A DNA stretch of 64,000 nt from Caballeronia terrestris (GTDB lineage: Bacteria > Pseudomonadota > Gammaproteobacteria > Burkholderiales > Burkholderiaceae): contig NZ_FCOL02000028.1 of NCBI RefSeq assembly GCF_001544515.1, positions 1 through 64,000 of the forward strand. Reading direction: 5' to 3'. The notes beneath the pieces were generated by a model. The model did no database searches. It had not been told where the DNA came from and saw only the letters and a list, made by a program, of their open reading frames with translations. Below are positions 18,301-26,598 of the stretch, one piece after another. Numbering within the stretch: the first letter of the stretch is position 1; every line of letters starts with the position of its first letter. A program made the position numbers and the translations under genes.

Positions 18301-19200
18301 CACGTCCGGCTTGCGACGTCGCAGGATGCTGGCGAGGACGATTCCCACCACCGCAGCGCCGAGTATGGCATCCGCGATGAGCACCCATGGCATCGGCAGC
18401 TCAAGCCTGCCGAACTCGACCACGCCTTCTATCCGGTCGAAGTTGCCGAAGTACGCAATGGCGGCGATGGACGCTGCGCTGACCAGCGCGATGAGCATAT
18501 GCTGCACGTCGATTCGCTGGCCTGCCTTCTCGGGCGTGGCCCAGTAGGCGAACGCAAACATGCAGCCAAACCAGGCCGGTATCGGCAGGACGATCCAGAT
18601 GGTCGGCCATAGCGAGAGCACTGCCAGCGCGCCCTTGCCGATCCCGAGCGGCGCCCAGCAGCCGCCGTTGGAGGTGATGCAGTCCGCCCAGGCCCAGATC
18701 GCCAGATCGAGACCTACCAGCACGCCGCCCAGCAGGATGCTCAGGATCGCGAGTTCCACGTGAACGCCGAGCAGGCTGCGGATGAAGTTCGCGGACGCGT
18801 ACAGGATGTCTTTCGTACCGTTGGGAATGAGATAGCGCCCGTTGGCACGGAGCCAGACGGCGAATCGCCTGGAGTCGGCATCGGCCAGTGCCTGTTCGAT
18901 CTCGATGGGATGCTGCCCGGTTTCGCGGGCGTTATCGAACAGCTTGCCGACCGTGCCTCCTATATATCCGCCTCCTGACACGGTGGACATCACGTCGAAC
19001 CGGTGAAACACGCGGTTCTGCGCGAGCGCTTTCAACAGCCCCGCGCAAAACGTGGCGCTTCGAATTCCGCCGCCGGATAGCGCGATACCCCACAGTCCAC
19101 TGTCGGTGTCCTTCGGGAGATCGCTGAAATGTTCCCGACGAGCATGAGCCTTCTCCACCATCATCGAGTCCGTGCAGCGGCTTGATTGCTCTTCGTTCAT
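15340..19200 (-). CDS. Large patatin-like phospholipase with membrane-spanning core
   Basis: 1286 residues, far longer than ordinary bacterial patatins (300-400). The patatin oxyanion motif GGGIRS is at 43-48, the nucleophile Ser75 in STVSGGGYIGG (Thr in place of the usual first Gly of GxSxG), and the catalytic Asp660 in SDGGHIENTGAY. The two halves of the active site are separated by about 300 residues with some seven to eight hydrophobic helices (about 147-445). Another helix lies near 866-890, and the last 400 residues are a Pro/Ser-rich, Cys-containing soluble part. Such proteins hydrolyse membrane phospholipids; the role here is unknown. The start codon overlaps the stop of the upstream broken cistron (ATGA). 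Confidence 0.88.
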   Translation of the reverse strand: MNEEQSSRCTDSMMVEKAHARREHFSDLPKDTDSGLWGIALSGGGIRSATFCAGLLKALAQNRVFHRFDVMSTVSGGGYIGGTVGKLFDNARETGQHPIEIEQALADADSRRFAVWLRANGRYLIPNGTKDILYASANFIRSLLGVHVELAILSILLGGVLVGLDLAIWAWADCITSNGGCWAPLGIGKGALAVLSLWPTIWIVLPIPAWFGCMFAFAYWATPEKAGQRIDVQHMLIALVSAASIAAIAYFGNFDRIEGVVEFGRLELPMPWVLIADAILGAAVVGIVLASILRRRKPDVPDALRNALTTCLANVLRIVLVILALGVIDGLAWWFAKGDTANTGIVGGAIATTVIALRVLLPRISDLPQNLAPLSRRRLLALVNLAGIAVLALIVVFWISLLHRTATAALFSRPPAPLDFELGALWLALMVAAPLVVVLVSFHSLDSLNRSSLYSFYRARLVRSFLGAANPKRFDPNSNDATVDTPFDSSPDGPMSRIDDVHPLDDVSISDYSPHEAGGPIHLLNVCINQTHDPRGGLFNQDRKGMLMTVGPNGLIRVGQRGWARIDPKGAPSLGSWMAISGAAVAPGLGGNTRPGIAALSMIAGLRLGYWCDSDALVQTQADSAPVSKHRGGASKYEQLLSELVGRFNGDESRYWYLSDGGHIENTGAYALLRERCSLIVVADCGADPRYGFRDLENLVRKARIDLQAEVTFLRPKPGDAHAICGFGSLDELASEESTACLALAQVTYKGTPKIAHMIVVKPNMCANMPVDLVNFKGDNPLFPQEPTTDQFFSEAQWESYFRLGQTLGRHLTAGLLDDLPQFVDQNFVKDEASASGSADAATEANRLPVQTRRIPARIAAASAVTASFSIGAIATLGFSTWQAVKAELQARDSSTHIQPASFRELTDIFGKIAPTNTTQLALNDARIGEMASALLRIGEVECTDLNSQAFRNSPLILLMVSSTRDACRRATQRHPACDALASDDKLPACLQTEPRAVCEQQYWIRSYGDGTNASNNSVNCPNHAIWKTAASTTAPPVIGSDVPAAPNPQTSPPPPQSASDPYASEAQGASSTVATGATQPPPPATAAQPLACKGRTVYLQIYGPELRDRVRSLREPWRALGASVPPVEDVWDTARRSGRKAPQPYTVPTVIYHDPDSKPCADQLAPKDAAPQWSVVPLSARLEGRPGTIEVWIPPLQANVGGPPDSAYCYQEDVRKDGPGRYGVHCHTTRSACESARGPNATRQQSACVATDLSAAEGIRYLRGWAGSWYALAAQPFKSPFPPLE

Positions 19201-19647
19201 ACCGGGTATCCCTGGTTCACGAGCACATGGTTCGACGCTTCAATCGTGGATTCGTATTCGACGGCGCACAATACGAATTCGCTCGGTAGACACCCAACGC
19301 GCAGGCGCCCGTCACGGTTCGGCGACGGTGGTGGACTTCGGGTCGGGTGCTTCGCAATCCGCGGCGAAGTCGGGCGGCGGCCCTTCAAGATCTCAGGTCG
19401 AATCGTTTCGAAACCCTGCAGCATCTTGAGCGGAATGCCGTCCGCGTTCAGCCTGGCTCGCAGGTACGAAAGCGTGTTGCCGGCGGCAGATCGGCGTTGA
19501 GCGGAGCGAACAGGCTGTCCCAATGCGGTGCATCCGCACGAACGCCTCACGATGCGCCCTTAGATGATTGGCGGAGCCTTCCACCAGCATCGTCTGCGTG
19601 CCGCGCGCGATCAGTACGGAGAACGACCCGACTTCGAAGTATTTCAT
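19197..19647 (-). pseudogene. Frameshifted small cistron coupled to the patatin gene
   Basis: A minus-strand frame begins MKYFEVGSFSVLIARGTQTM (ATG at 19647) and, if two single bases are restored near 19525-19530 and 19490-19497, continues through WDSLFAPLNADLP and GNTLSYLRARLNADGIPLKM to a stop that overlaps the patatin start codon (ATGA). The consistent sense across three frames and the coupled stop indicate a real gene of about 150 codons. It carries two one-base deletions or sequence errors. No known family is recognised. Confidence 0.6.
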
Positions 19648-19826
19648 TGCTCTCGCCGGTTCAGAACAACATAGGCGATTACCAAGCGCCTACGATGAGA
19701 TTGCCGTTGTAAGTGTGGGATGGCGCACAAAAGCCGAAGGCTTGGGCTGCCTGATATGCGCTGACGGGGTCGATCAGTGAATGTCGGCCCCGTCCGGTTA
19801 ATGATACGAAACGATCGAGCGTGTCT

Positions 19827-20582
19827 TCATCCCGCGAACAACTCCAGCGCCTGCGCATTGAAGCCGTCGACGAACGTGTGTTCGCCCGGACCCGGGTTCG
19901 CGCGCATGGGCTTCGCCACGTCGACGAGAATCTCGTCGGCATCGGTCGCGAGTACGTCGAAGGTCTCTTCGATGAAAGCATCGAGCGGCATCGCTTGTTG
20001 GGCTTCGCGGCTGTTCATCAGGTCGGTGCGAACCCAGGGCGGCGCGATCTCCAATACGCGCACCGAAGTGTCGCGCAGCATGAAGCGCTGCGACAGCACC
20101 TACGAATGCAGCGCCGCCTTCGTCGATGAATACACCGCCGTGACGGCCATCGGCACGAACGCGAGCACCGAACTCGTGTACGCGACGACCGCATCCTCCT
20201 TCGACTTCAGGTGATCGATCAGCGCGGCCGTCATGCGCATTGGACCCATCAGGTTGGTCTCGATGGTGGAGACCATCAGCGCGTCGTCGATGCGGGCGGC
20301 CGCTTCATCCGGCTGCATGATGCCCGCGTTGTTGATCAGCACGTTCAGGTCCGGATAGTCCGCGATGAGTTGCGCCGCCGCGCGCGCGATGCTCTGCGGA
20401 TTCGTGATGTCGAGTTCGATCGATGCCATGCCGGGATTCGCCGCGATCACGTCGTCGAGGTGAGCGCGCCGGCGGCCGCCGATGATGACCTTATTGCCGC
20501 GTCGATGGAATGCTTCGGCCAGTCCGCGTCCGATACCTGAGCCGCCGCCTGTGATGAAGATCGTGTTGCCGGTGAGTTTCAT
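19827..20582 (-). pseudogene. SDR oxidoreductase (DltE-like) interrupted by an in-frame TAG
   Basis: From ATG 20582 the frame encodes a short-chain dehydrogenase: TGGGSGIG near residue 11, NNAGIM, and the catalytic YSSTK. It stops at TAG (complement of 20100-20102) right after AALHS. The same frame then continues without shift for 90 codons (VLSQRFMLRDTSVRVLEIAP, ending AQALELFAG), the normal C-terminal part. One base change of a Tyr or similar codon explains it. Intact length would be 251 residues. The truncated product would lack the substrate-binding end. It follows the SnoaL-like gene by 29 bp. Confidence 0.8.
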
Positions 20583-20611
20583 GATGTTGCCTTCGGTGAA
20601 TAGGGGAGATT

Positions 20612-21013
20612 TCATTCGGGGAAGCGGTCGCCGAACATCGGCAGGCCGCTGACGGATTGCGCGCGCGTCGCTTCGTCCTGCAGCACGTCCCAGTGCTCGG
20701 CAAGCTTGCCGTCTTCGAAACGGATGACGTCGGCGGCGATCCACGCGGCCGGCCGGCCGTTGCCGGAGAAGCGGCCGTGCGCGATCACGTAATCGCCCTC
20801 GGCGACGATCAACTGGTTTTCGTAGCGAAGCGTGTCGGGCAGTGTGCGGATCAGGTCGAACAGGCCATCGCGGCCCGGCGCGATGTGGGCGCTGTGCTGG
20901 ATGTAGCGGTCGGACCAGAAGCGTTCGGCGGCGGCGTAGTCGCGCTGGTTGAAGAGCGTGTCGAAGGCTTCCAGCACGAAAGCCTTGTTTTGCTCGGTGG
21001 TCGTTGTGCTCAT
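20612..21013 (-). CDS. SnoaL-like / NTF2-family protein
   Basis: 133-residue cone-fold protein of the SnoaL polyketide-cyclase-like group (NTF2 superfamily). Typical elements are the opening helix NKAFVLEAFDTLFNQRDYAA, the segment RYIQHSAHIAPGRDG and the closing strand FEDGKLAEHWDVLQ. Members include isomerases, cyclases and proteins without known reaction; nothing in the sequence fixes the substrate. It is the first gene before the broken DltE-like SDR on the same strand, and a LysR regulator precedes it by 86 bp. Confidence 0.85.
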   Translation of the reverse strand: MSTTTTEQNKAFVLEAFDTLFNQRDYAAAERFWSDRYIQHSAHIAPGRDGLFDLIRTLPDTLRYENQLIVAEGDYVIAHGRFSGNGRPAAWIAADVIRFEDGKLAEHWDVLQDEATRAQSVSGLPMFGDRFPE

Positions 21014-21099
21014 GTCGGTCTCGGTTGCAGGTTGAGAGGCATGAGACGAAAGATAGAGCCGACGCGAGCCGGCCGGTAGCCGGTGCTTTACGCTATCTC

Positions 21100-22005
21100 T
21101 TATGTATCGGATGCATGAATCACGCGGCGTCGAAACTCGGCAGTGAGGTGTTCGATGACGGCGCGGCCGGCGGCGCGGGTTGCGCGGCCCATCGGGAAAT
21201 AGGCGTGGACGGGAATGTCGGCGGTTTTCCAGTCGGACAAGAGGCGCACGAGCGAACCGTCAACGAGTTCGCGGCGGCACGCCCATTCGCTCGTCGACGT
21301 GATGCCGAAGCCAGCCGCCGCTGCAGCGACCGCGCCTTCGTTTTCGTTCGTCGAGAAATGTGCTTCGAGATCGACGGCTATCTCAAGTTCGCCGCGCCGG
21401 AATTTCCACCCGCTCGGCACGACCGATGCCGGCCCGCCGACGATCCGGTGCTGCGTCAGCGCTTCGGGCGTGACGGGTTCGCCGTGCCGCAGCAGATAGT
21501 CCGGCGACGCGACGACGACGCGTTCGATCTGCGTCATCAGCGTCGCGGTGGCGCTGGAATCGGCCAGCCGGCCGAGCCGGATCGCGACATCGACGGCTTC
21601 TTTCACGAGATCCTCCGGGCGGTCGCCGAGCAGGAACTGAAGGCGCAGGCCGGGATGCCGTTCGACGAAACCGGCGAGGCGCGGAATGATTTCGCGAATC
21701 GCGACGCTGCTCGGCATGCTCATGCGCAACATGCCGCGCAACTCGCCGGTGTCGCGCACGCTGTGCTCGGCTTCGTCGAGCGCGATCAGGATCGGATCGA
21801 TGCGCGAGAGGAATTCGGCGCCCGCTTCCGTCAGCACGACCGCGCGCGTGGTACGTGACAAGAGACGTACGCCCAGCTCGTTTTCGAGATCGGCGATGAT
21901 CCGCGAAACCTGCGACTGCGACAACCCGCACTCCCGCGCCGCCGCCGAAAAGCTGCCGAGCCGCGCGACGCGTGTGTACAGCTTGAGCGAAAAGATGTCC
22001 TTCAC
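21100..22005 (-). CDS. LysR-family transcriptional regulator
   Basis: 301 residues from a GTG start at 22005 (VKDIFSLKLYTRVARLGSFS), chosen because GGAAG lies 5 nt before it and the family helix-turn-helix starts here; a longer frame adds only Arg-rich residues. The winged helix covers 1-60 (AARECGLSQSQVSRIIADLE), followed by a periplasmic-binding-protein-like effector domain. It probably controls the SnoaL/SDR genes just downstream on the same strand. It is strongly similar along its whole length to the LysR protein at 30804-31712. Confidence 0.9.
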   Translation of the reverse strand: MKDIFSLKLYTRVARLGSFSAAARECGLSQSQVSRIIADLENELGVRLLSRTTRAVVLTEAGAEFLSRIDPILIALDEAEHSVRDTGELRGMLRMSMPSSVAIREIIPRLAGFVERHPGLRLQFLLGDRPEDLVKEAVDVAIRLGRLADSSATATLMTQIERVVVASPDYLLRHGEPVTPEALTQHRIVGGPASVVPSGWKFRRGELEIAVDLEAHFSTNENEGAVAAAAAGFGITSTSEWACRRELVDGSLVRLLSDWKTADIPVHAYFPMGRATRAAGRAVIEHLTAEFRRRVIHASDT

Positions 22006-22090
22006 GGGCGCTTCCGGTCGGCGGGTGAACCCGAGGAAGGCTAGCCGATTGATGCGCAATCTGCAAATGCGGGAGAGTCGCAACGTCGCA

Positions 22091-22420
22091 TCACGGCGGC
22101 GCCTGCTTGAGCGCGACGATGCCAACGACGACCAGCGCCGCCCCGCCCACGCGAAGCGCGCTCAGCGATTCGCCGAACAGCATGACGCCGATGAGTATGG
22201 TTCCCAGCGCGCCGATGCCGGTCCAGACCGCGTACGCGCTGCTCACCGGCAACACGGTCAGCACCTTCCCGAGCAGAAAGACGAACGCGCCGAGCAGGAC
22301 CAGCGAGAGCGCCGTCCATCCGGGTCGCGTGTAGCCCTGAGTGAACTTCATCGAGACCGCCCACGCGACGTCAAGCAATCCCGACAGGATCAGCACTAGC
22401 CAGGCCACGCTCTGGCTCAC
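22091..22420 (-). CDS. Small multidrug resistance (SMR) family transporter, SugE/Gdx-like
   Basis: 109-residue, four-helix proton-coupled exporter. The protein starts at GTG 22420 (VSQSVAWLVLILSGLLDVAW), overlapping the GST stop by 4 bp (GTGA). The segment GLLDVAWAVSMKFTQGYTRP corresponds to the GLLEVVWAVGLKYT region of SugE/Gdx guanidinium exporters, with Asp17 in place of the membrane-buried Glu that binds protons and substrate. Asp can carry this role, so the protein is likely functional, but specificity cannot be read. Co-transcribed with the GST gene. Confidence 0.88.
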   Translation of the reverse strand: MSQSVAWLVLILSGLLDVAWAVSMKFTQGYTRPGWTALSLVLLGAFVFLLGKVLTVLPVSSAYAVWTGIGALGTILIGVMLFGESLSALRVGGAALVVVGIVALKQAPP

Positions 22421-23106
22421 GGTTGCGTCGCTTCGGTTGCGCGAAGGAGATACGCGTTTCGCTCGATCAGAAAGGCGCGCAGGCGTTCGGCATAGTCGTT
22501 GGGGACGGCCGAAATCACACTGGCGCGGCGCGCGAGTGCCTGGCGCCACGCCGAGACCTTCGGTGTATCGACGAAGACGTTCAGGTCCGCGATCTCGTCG
22601 AACACGTCGAAATAGCGGAAGACCGGTGCGAACACCGCGTCGACCATGCTGAAGTCGCGGCCGGCGAACCACGGACCTTCTGCCAACGAGGATTCGATGA
22701 TCCTGAACCGGTCTTTGAGCGTCTTGACTTGCGTGTGGTGAGTGGCGGCATCGGTGGCGATTTCCAGCTTCCAGATTTCATTCAGAATCGACGATCCGAA
22801 CTCGACCCATCCGCGATGCCGCGCCCGCTCCAGTGGATCGGCGGGGTGCATCGGCCGGCCGGGCTGCGTCTCGTCCAGGTACTCGCAGATCACGGCGCTC
22901 TCGAATAGCGCTTTATCGCGCTGGACGATGAGCAGCGGAACCTTGCCGAGCGGCGAGATGGCTTCGAACCACGCCGGCTTGTCCGCGAGGTCGATGTAGC
23001 GCCGCTCGAAGTTCGCGCCTTTTTCTGCGAGGACGATGCCTGCGCGTTGCACGTAAGGGCAAAGCGGATAACTGACGAGCGTGAGCGACTGCGCTTCGAT
23101 TTTCAT
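22417..23106 (-). CDS. Glutathione S-transferase family protein
   Basis: 229 residues with the thioredoxin-like N-domain (SLTLVSYPLCPYVQRAGIVL, including a CPY motif at about 17-19), the cis-Pro element SPLGKVPLLI, and ESAVICEYLDE for gamma-glutamyl binding, followed by an all-helical C-domain. The CPYVQ active-site type fits omega/beta-like GSTs that use Cys for thiol transfer. It is transcribed divergently from a LysR gene with a perfect 20-bp palindrome between them, so it is probably controlled by that regulator. The SMR gene follows with a 4-bp overlap. Confidence 0.9.
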   Translation of the reverse strand: MKIEAQSLTLVSYPLCPYVQRAGIVLAEKGANFERRYIDLADKPAWFEAISPLGKVPLLIVQRDKALFESAVICEYLDETQPGRPMHPADPLERARHRGWVEFGSSILNEIWKLEIATDAATHHTQVKTLKDRFRIIESSLAEGPWFAGRDFSMVDAVFAPVFRYFDVFDEIADLNVFVDTPKVSAWRQALARRASVISAVPNDYAERLRAFLIERNAYLLRATEATQP

Positions 23107-23189
23107 GAGAGATCCTTCGGGAATAAAGCTTGGACGAAGTCAGGTTAGCGATTGCGCCAAAGCAAGTCCATTGCCGAAGGGAAAGCTGC

Positions 23190-23209
23190 GCTTGCAACGA
23201 TGCAAGCGA
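23190..23209. promoter_or_regulatory. 20-bp perfect inverted repeat, probable LysR operator
   Basis: CGCTTGCA (23190-23197) and TGCAAGCG (23202-23209) are exact complements around ACGA. The site lies 17 bp before the LysR start at 23227 and about 83 bp before the GST start, where an autoregulating LysR protein would bind. It contains T-N11-A spacing, the LysR box hallmark. Confidence 0.6.
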
Positions 23210-23226
23210 TGAACTAGCCTAATTTC

Positions 23227-24135
23227 ATGGACGATTGGAACGAACTTCGCCTCGTACTCGCCGTGCACCGCGGCGGCGGTCTCATGGCCGCGTCAGAGGC
23301 AATGGGGATCGATCACTCGACGGCTTTCCGACGCCTCAAGGCGCTTGAATCGCGGCTCGGCGTGCGTCTTTTCGAGCGATTGCCCAACGGCGTCTATCAG
23401 GCAACCGAGGCGGGCGCGCGCATCGCAGCGGGCGCGGAACGCATGGAAGATGAATTCCTCGCGCTCAACCGGGACGTCGCGGGCGGCGATCATCGGTTGA
23501 GCGGGCGGCTGTGCGTAACCTCGTCCGAGACGCTGGCCTACAGTCAGCTCACCTCGCACCTTGCCGCTTTCCGCCAAGCGCATCCGGGCATCGTTGTGGA
23601 GTTGTCGATCGACAATCGTGTTCTGAGCCTGTCGCGTCGGGAAGCCGATATCGCCCTGCGCCCGGTGCGGCCGAAGGAAGGCGAACTCTGGGGCCGAAAG
23701 CTCGCTGGCGTCGCATGGGCGCTGTATGCCGCTCCCGCGTATCTCGCGGGAAACAGCGGCTTGTCCCGATCCGGCGAACTCGACGGTCATGCGCTGATCG
23801 GCTGGGACGAGGCAGCGCCGGCTATCGCAGCAGCCGAGTGGCTCGCACGGTCGGCGACGTCGTCTTCAGTCGTGTACCGGACGAACAGCCTCGTGAATCA
23901 GCTCATCGCGGCCCGCACGGGCATCGGCCTTGCGCTGCTGCCGTGCTATCTCGGCGACAGCGATAGTGGCGTCGTTCGCGTGAGCGGCGAGCCGGTCGCG
24001 GAGCTGGAAGGCGAACTGTGGATCGTCACGCATGGCGATCTCAAGAAGACCGCCAGGGTTCGAGCGTTCTTCGACCTCGTGGGAGTTGGGCTCGCGAGCC
24101 AGCGCGATCTCTTCGAGGGCAGGCGCTCAAGGTGA
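23227..24135 (+). CDS. LysR-family transcriptional regulator, divergent from GST
   Basis: 302 residues. The helix-turn-helix at about 18-40 reads GGLMAASEAMGIDHSTAFRR, with a threonine/alanine recognition helix unlike the other LysR proteins here, followed by LESRLGVRLFERLPNGVY. The effector domain begins near residue 90 (LSGRLCVTSSETLAY). It stands head to head with the GST-SMR operon across 120 bp containing a perfect palindrome, the classical LysR arrangement, and so probably regulates that operon and itself. Effector unknown. Confidence 0.9.
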   Translation: MDDWNELRLVLAVHRGGGLMAASEAMGIDHSTAFRRLKALESRLGVRLFERLPNGVYQATEAGARIAAGAERMEDEFLALNRDVAGGDHRLSGRLCVTSSETLAYSQLTSHLAAFRQAHPGIVVELSIDNRVLSLSRREADIALRPVRPKEGELWGRKLAGVAWALYAAPAYLAGNSGLSRSGELDGHALIGWDEAAPAIAAAEWLARSATSSSVVYRTNSLVNQLIAARTGIGLALLPCYLGDSDSGVVRVSGEPVAELEGELWIVTHGDLKKTARVRAFFDLVGVGLASQRDLFEGRRSR

Positions 24136-24142
24136 TCAGACG

Positions 24143-26488
24143 TCACTCAGCATCGAGGGCCCAGCGCAGGACCGGATGCTGCGCGCCCGCGGGCAGGACC
24201 CATGTGCCGGTCGGGCTGAAGTCCCAGGAAGAATCGAAACTCGACACCGTGCGCATCTGCACGGTGGTCAGTCCGTTCGCGGCAGGCAGCGGAGTGCCGC
24301 CGTAGACCGATTTGGTCGCCCCCGTCATCGACACATCCCAGTAGACGTTGTTCGCAATCGTCCCGGCATTGGAAAACGCCACGCCGCCTTTTAATGCCGG
24401 ATCGGCTTGCGGCACGATTTGTGTCGTCGCGAACGACTCGCTGATCGTGCCCGTTCTTCTGTTGTCGAGTACGAGACCGCCGTTGTAGTACATCTGCGCG
24501 CTACCCGTCGCATACGACTGCGTGATCGACCCGTTGTTTTGCGAGACGAGGCCGGCGCCCTCCGCATGCGATCCGCCGTACACGACGCCGGTGGCGAACG
24601 ACTGGATGATCTTGCCGTCGTTGACGCCAACTAGACCGCCGTAGTCGCCCTGGCCGCCGACGTTTGCGCTGCTCCACGAGCGCTCGATGGTGCCGTCGTT
24701 GCGTGCCGCGAGGCCGCCGCCGCCGGGTCCCGTCTCTTCGGGCGAGCCCGCGCTGCCCGTCGTATGGACGTTCGAGATGAGTCCGTGATTGAAGCCGGTG
24801 AGAATGCCGGCGGGCGCATTGTAGGAACCGGATGCGTTCGAGTCGATGATGCCCAGATTGCGCACGACGGCGTAGTACCAGATCGCGCCGAAGAGACCAA
24901 TGTAGGTCGGATCGGTCCCGACCTGATATCCGTTGAAATGGCTGATCGTGTGGCCCATGCCGTCGAACTGGCCGGAAAACGCGAGGCCCCCGCCGATGAC
25001 GTTGATCTTGCCGACGTCCCGCGCAAGATCGAGATCGCGTCCGAGCGCATAGTTCGAGAGGAAATCCTCTCCCATCTTCACCAGATCCGCGTTCGAATTG
25101 ATGAGCTTGTACACCGTGTACTGCGACTGAAGGCCGCTGAAGGGCGCCGGCTTCCATGCGCCGTTTTGCAGCACCGTCGTGCGCGCGTAGGTACCGTTCA
25201 TGTCGTAATACACAGAGACGATGCCCGTTCCCTGCGACCAGTCGATAGTGCCGAGATGCGATACGCTGCCGCCGTTGTCGCGCGCCAGCGAATCGGCGCG
25301 CAACGTCAGGTTGCCTGCACCGGTATTGGAGAACGTCGCGAGCGGGCCGATCGTCACGCTGTGCAGCGCGTTCAGCGTGAGCGATGCATCGCCGCTCCAG
25401 CGCACGGGCGCGCTCACATCGATGTCACCGGTGCCGCCGTTCGCGCCCGTCGCGTTCACGGTGATCGACGTACCGCTCGACAGATTGCGCACGAGAATCG
25501 CCGAAGTCAGCGGGCCCGAGTTGAGGACTGGCGCGTTGATGTCCCATCGCGCCGCATCGATCGCGGCATCGTCGAGATGGAGCGCGTTGCCGGTCGTGAA
25601 GACCGCGCCGCCCGTGCCGTCCGCGTTCGATGCTTCGACCTTCGAATGGATGTGCGCCGTGCCCTGATCGGCGACGAGCCACACCTTGCCGTCGCGCGTC
25701 GCGGTGCCGGTCGCGCGCAGATCGTCGTTATGCCCGGCGAGTGCGAACACATTGCCGTCCGCCGCGCGAAGATCGATTTGCGCGGCTTCGATCGTGCCCT
25801 TGTTCACCACGTCGCCACGCGTGCCTGCCTGAACGAAGACTTGCGGGCCGGTCGCCGAGTCCTTCAGCAGCACACGATTTCCGGTCGCGAGTTCCACCGA
25901 TCCCTTGGCTGCGTCGATGCCGCCATCGTTCTCGACGAGCTTGCGGGAGATGAGAAAGACATCGCCGCCGGTCGAGCTGATCTTGCCGAGATTGACGACG
26001 ACCGCATCGCTCGACCCGGTAAGATCGAGCGATCCGCCGTTCATGAAGTTGTCGTTGCCAATGTCCAGTGTCGATGCGACGAAGCGGCCGCCCGTCGTGA
26101 CGACGCCATTCGAACCAATCACAACGCCTTGCGGATTGACGAGGTAAAAGCTACCCGTCGCATTGAGCTTGCCGTCGATCACCGAGCGATCGACGCCTGT
26201 CACGCGGCTCAGCGTAGCGCCCGTGCCGTTATACACGTTGACGGTGTTGCCGTTGCCGATAGAGAAGCTGCGCCAGTCGATCACGGCGCGCGGTGTGTTC
26301 TGCGCGATGTCGATACCGTTGCCGCGTGTTGCAATCGATCCCGTGCCGGCGACGAACTGGCCGCCCTGTGGCAGCGGTCCCGCAGCAAGCGCGCTGGCGC
26401 TCATCGCAGCGAGGATGAACGCCGTTGTTACACGATGGTGCACATGACGCGCCTGTTCCGTGCGGGCGAGATGATTAGGACGCTGCAT
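24143..26488 (-). CDS. Two-partner-secretion exoprotein with filamentous hemagglutinin N-domain and GLUG repeats
   Basis: 781 residues. After a basic signal peptide (core FILAAMSASALAAG, about 24-36) comes a TPS domain: GTGSIATRGNGIDI, WRSFSIGNGNTVNV, NPQGVVIGSNGVV (the NPxGV element). A beta-helical middle follows. Residues about 540-720 have GLUG-type repeats (GGLVGVNDGKIIQSFATGVV and GLVSQNNGSITQSYATG). It should be exported through an outer-membrane TpsB pore and remain at the surface as an adhesin, but no TpsB gene is in the window. GAGGAG precedes the start. It is convergent with the LysR gene, with 7 bp between stops. Confidence 0.88.
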   Translation of the reverse strand: MQRPNHLARTEQARHVHHRVTTAFILAAMSASALAAGPLPQGGQFVAGTGSIATRGNGIDIAQNTPRAVIDWRSFSIGNGNTVNVYNGTGATLSRVTGVDRSVIDGKLNATGSFYLVNPQGVVIGSNGVVTTGGRFVASTLDIGNDNFMNGGSLDLTGSSDAVVVNLGKISSTGGDVFLISRKLVENDGGIDAAKGSVELATGNRVLLKDSATGPQVFVQAGTRGDVVNKGTIEAAQIDLRAADGNVFALAGHNDDLRATGTATRDGKVWLVADQGTAHIHSKVEASNADGTGGAVFTTGNALHLDDAAIDAARWDINAPVLNSGPLTSAILVRNLSSGTSITVNATGANGGTGDIDVSAPVRWSGDASLTLNALHSVTIGPLATFSNTGAGNLTLRADSLARDNGGSVSHLGTIDWSQGTGIVSVYYDMNGTYARTTVLQNGAWKPAPFSGLQSQYTVYKLINSNADLVKMGEDFLSNYALGRDLDLARDVGKINVIGGGLAFSGQFDGMGHTISHFNGYQVGTDPTYIGLFGAIWYYAVVRNLGIIDSNASGSYNAPAGILTGFNHGLISNVHTTGSAGSPEETGPGGGGLAARNDGTIERSWSSANVGGQGDYGGLVGVNDGKIIQSFATGVVYGGSHAEGAGLVSQNNGSITQSYATGSAQMYYNGGLVLDNRRTGTISESFATTQIVPQADPALKGGVAFSNAGTIANNVYWDVSMTGATKSVYGGTPLPAANGLTTVQMRTVSSFDSSWDFSPTGTWVLPAGAQHPVLRWALDAE

Positions 26489-26598
26489 GAATTACTCCTC
26501 GATCGAGATCGCTTGGCCTCTTAGTTTTAGAACAATCTCGACAGGAGCAGAAGGAGTTTGATTCTGCGCCGGCAACCGTTCGGTTCGCGACGCGCTGA

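Noticed and set aside
19679-19826. Minus-strand frame ending GFCAPSHTYNGNLIVGAW
   Set aside because: The end looks protein-like, but the upstream part is antisense to the SDR pseudogene and no start is available. At most a remnant; not supported enough to list.
24764-26524. 586-codon plus-strand frame opposite the adhesin
   Set aside because: Shadow of the TPS-domain gene; composition Arg/His rich, no motif.
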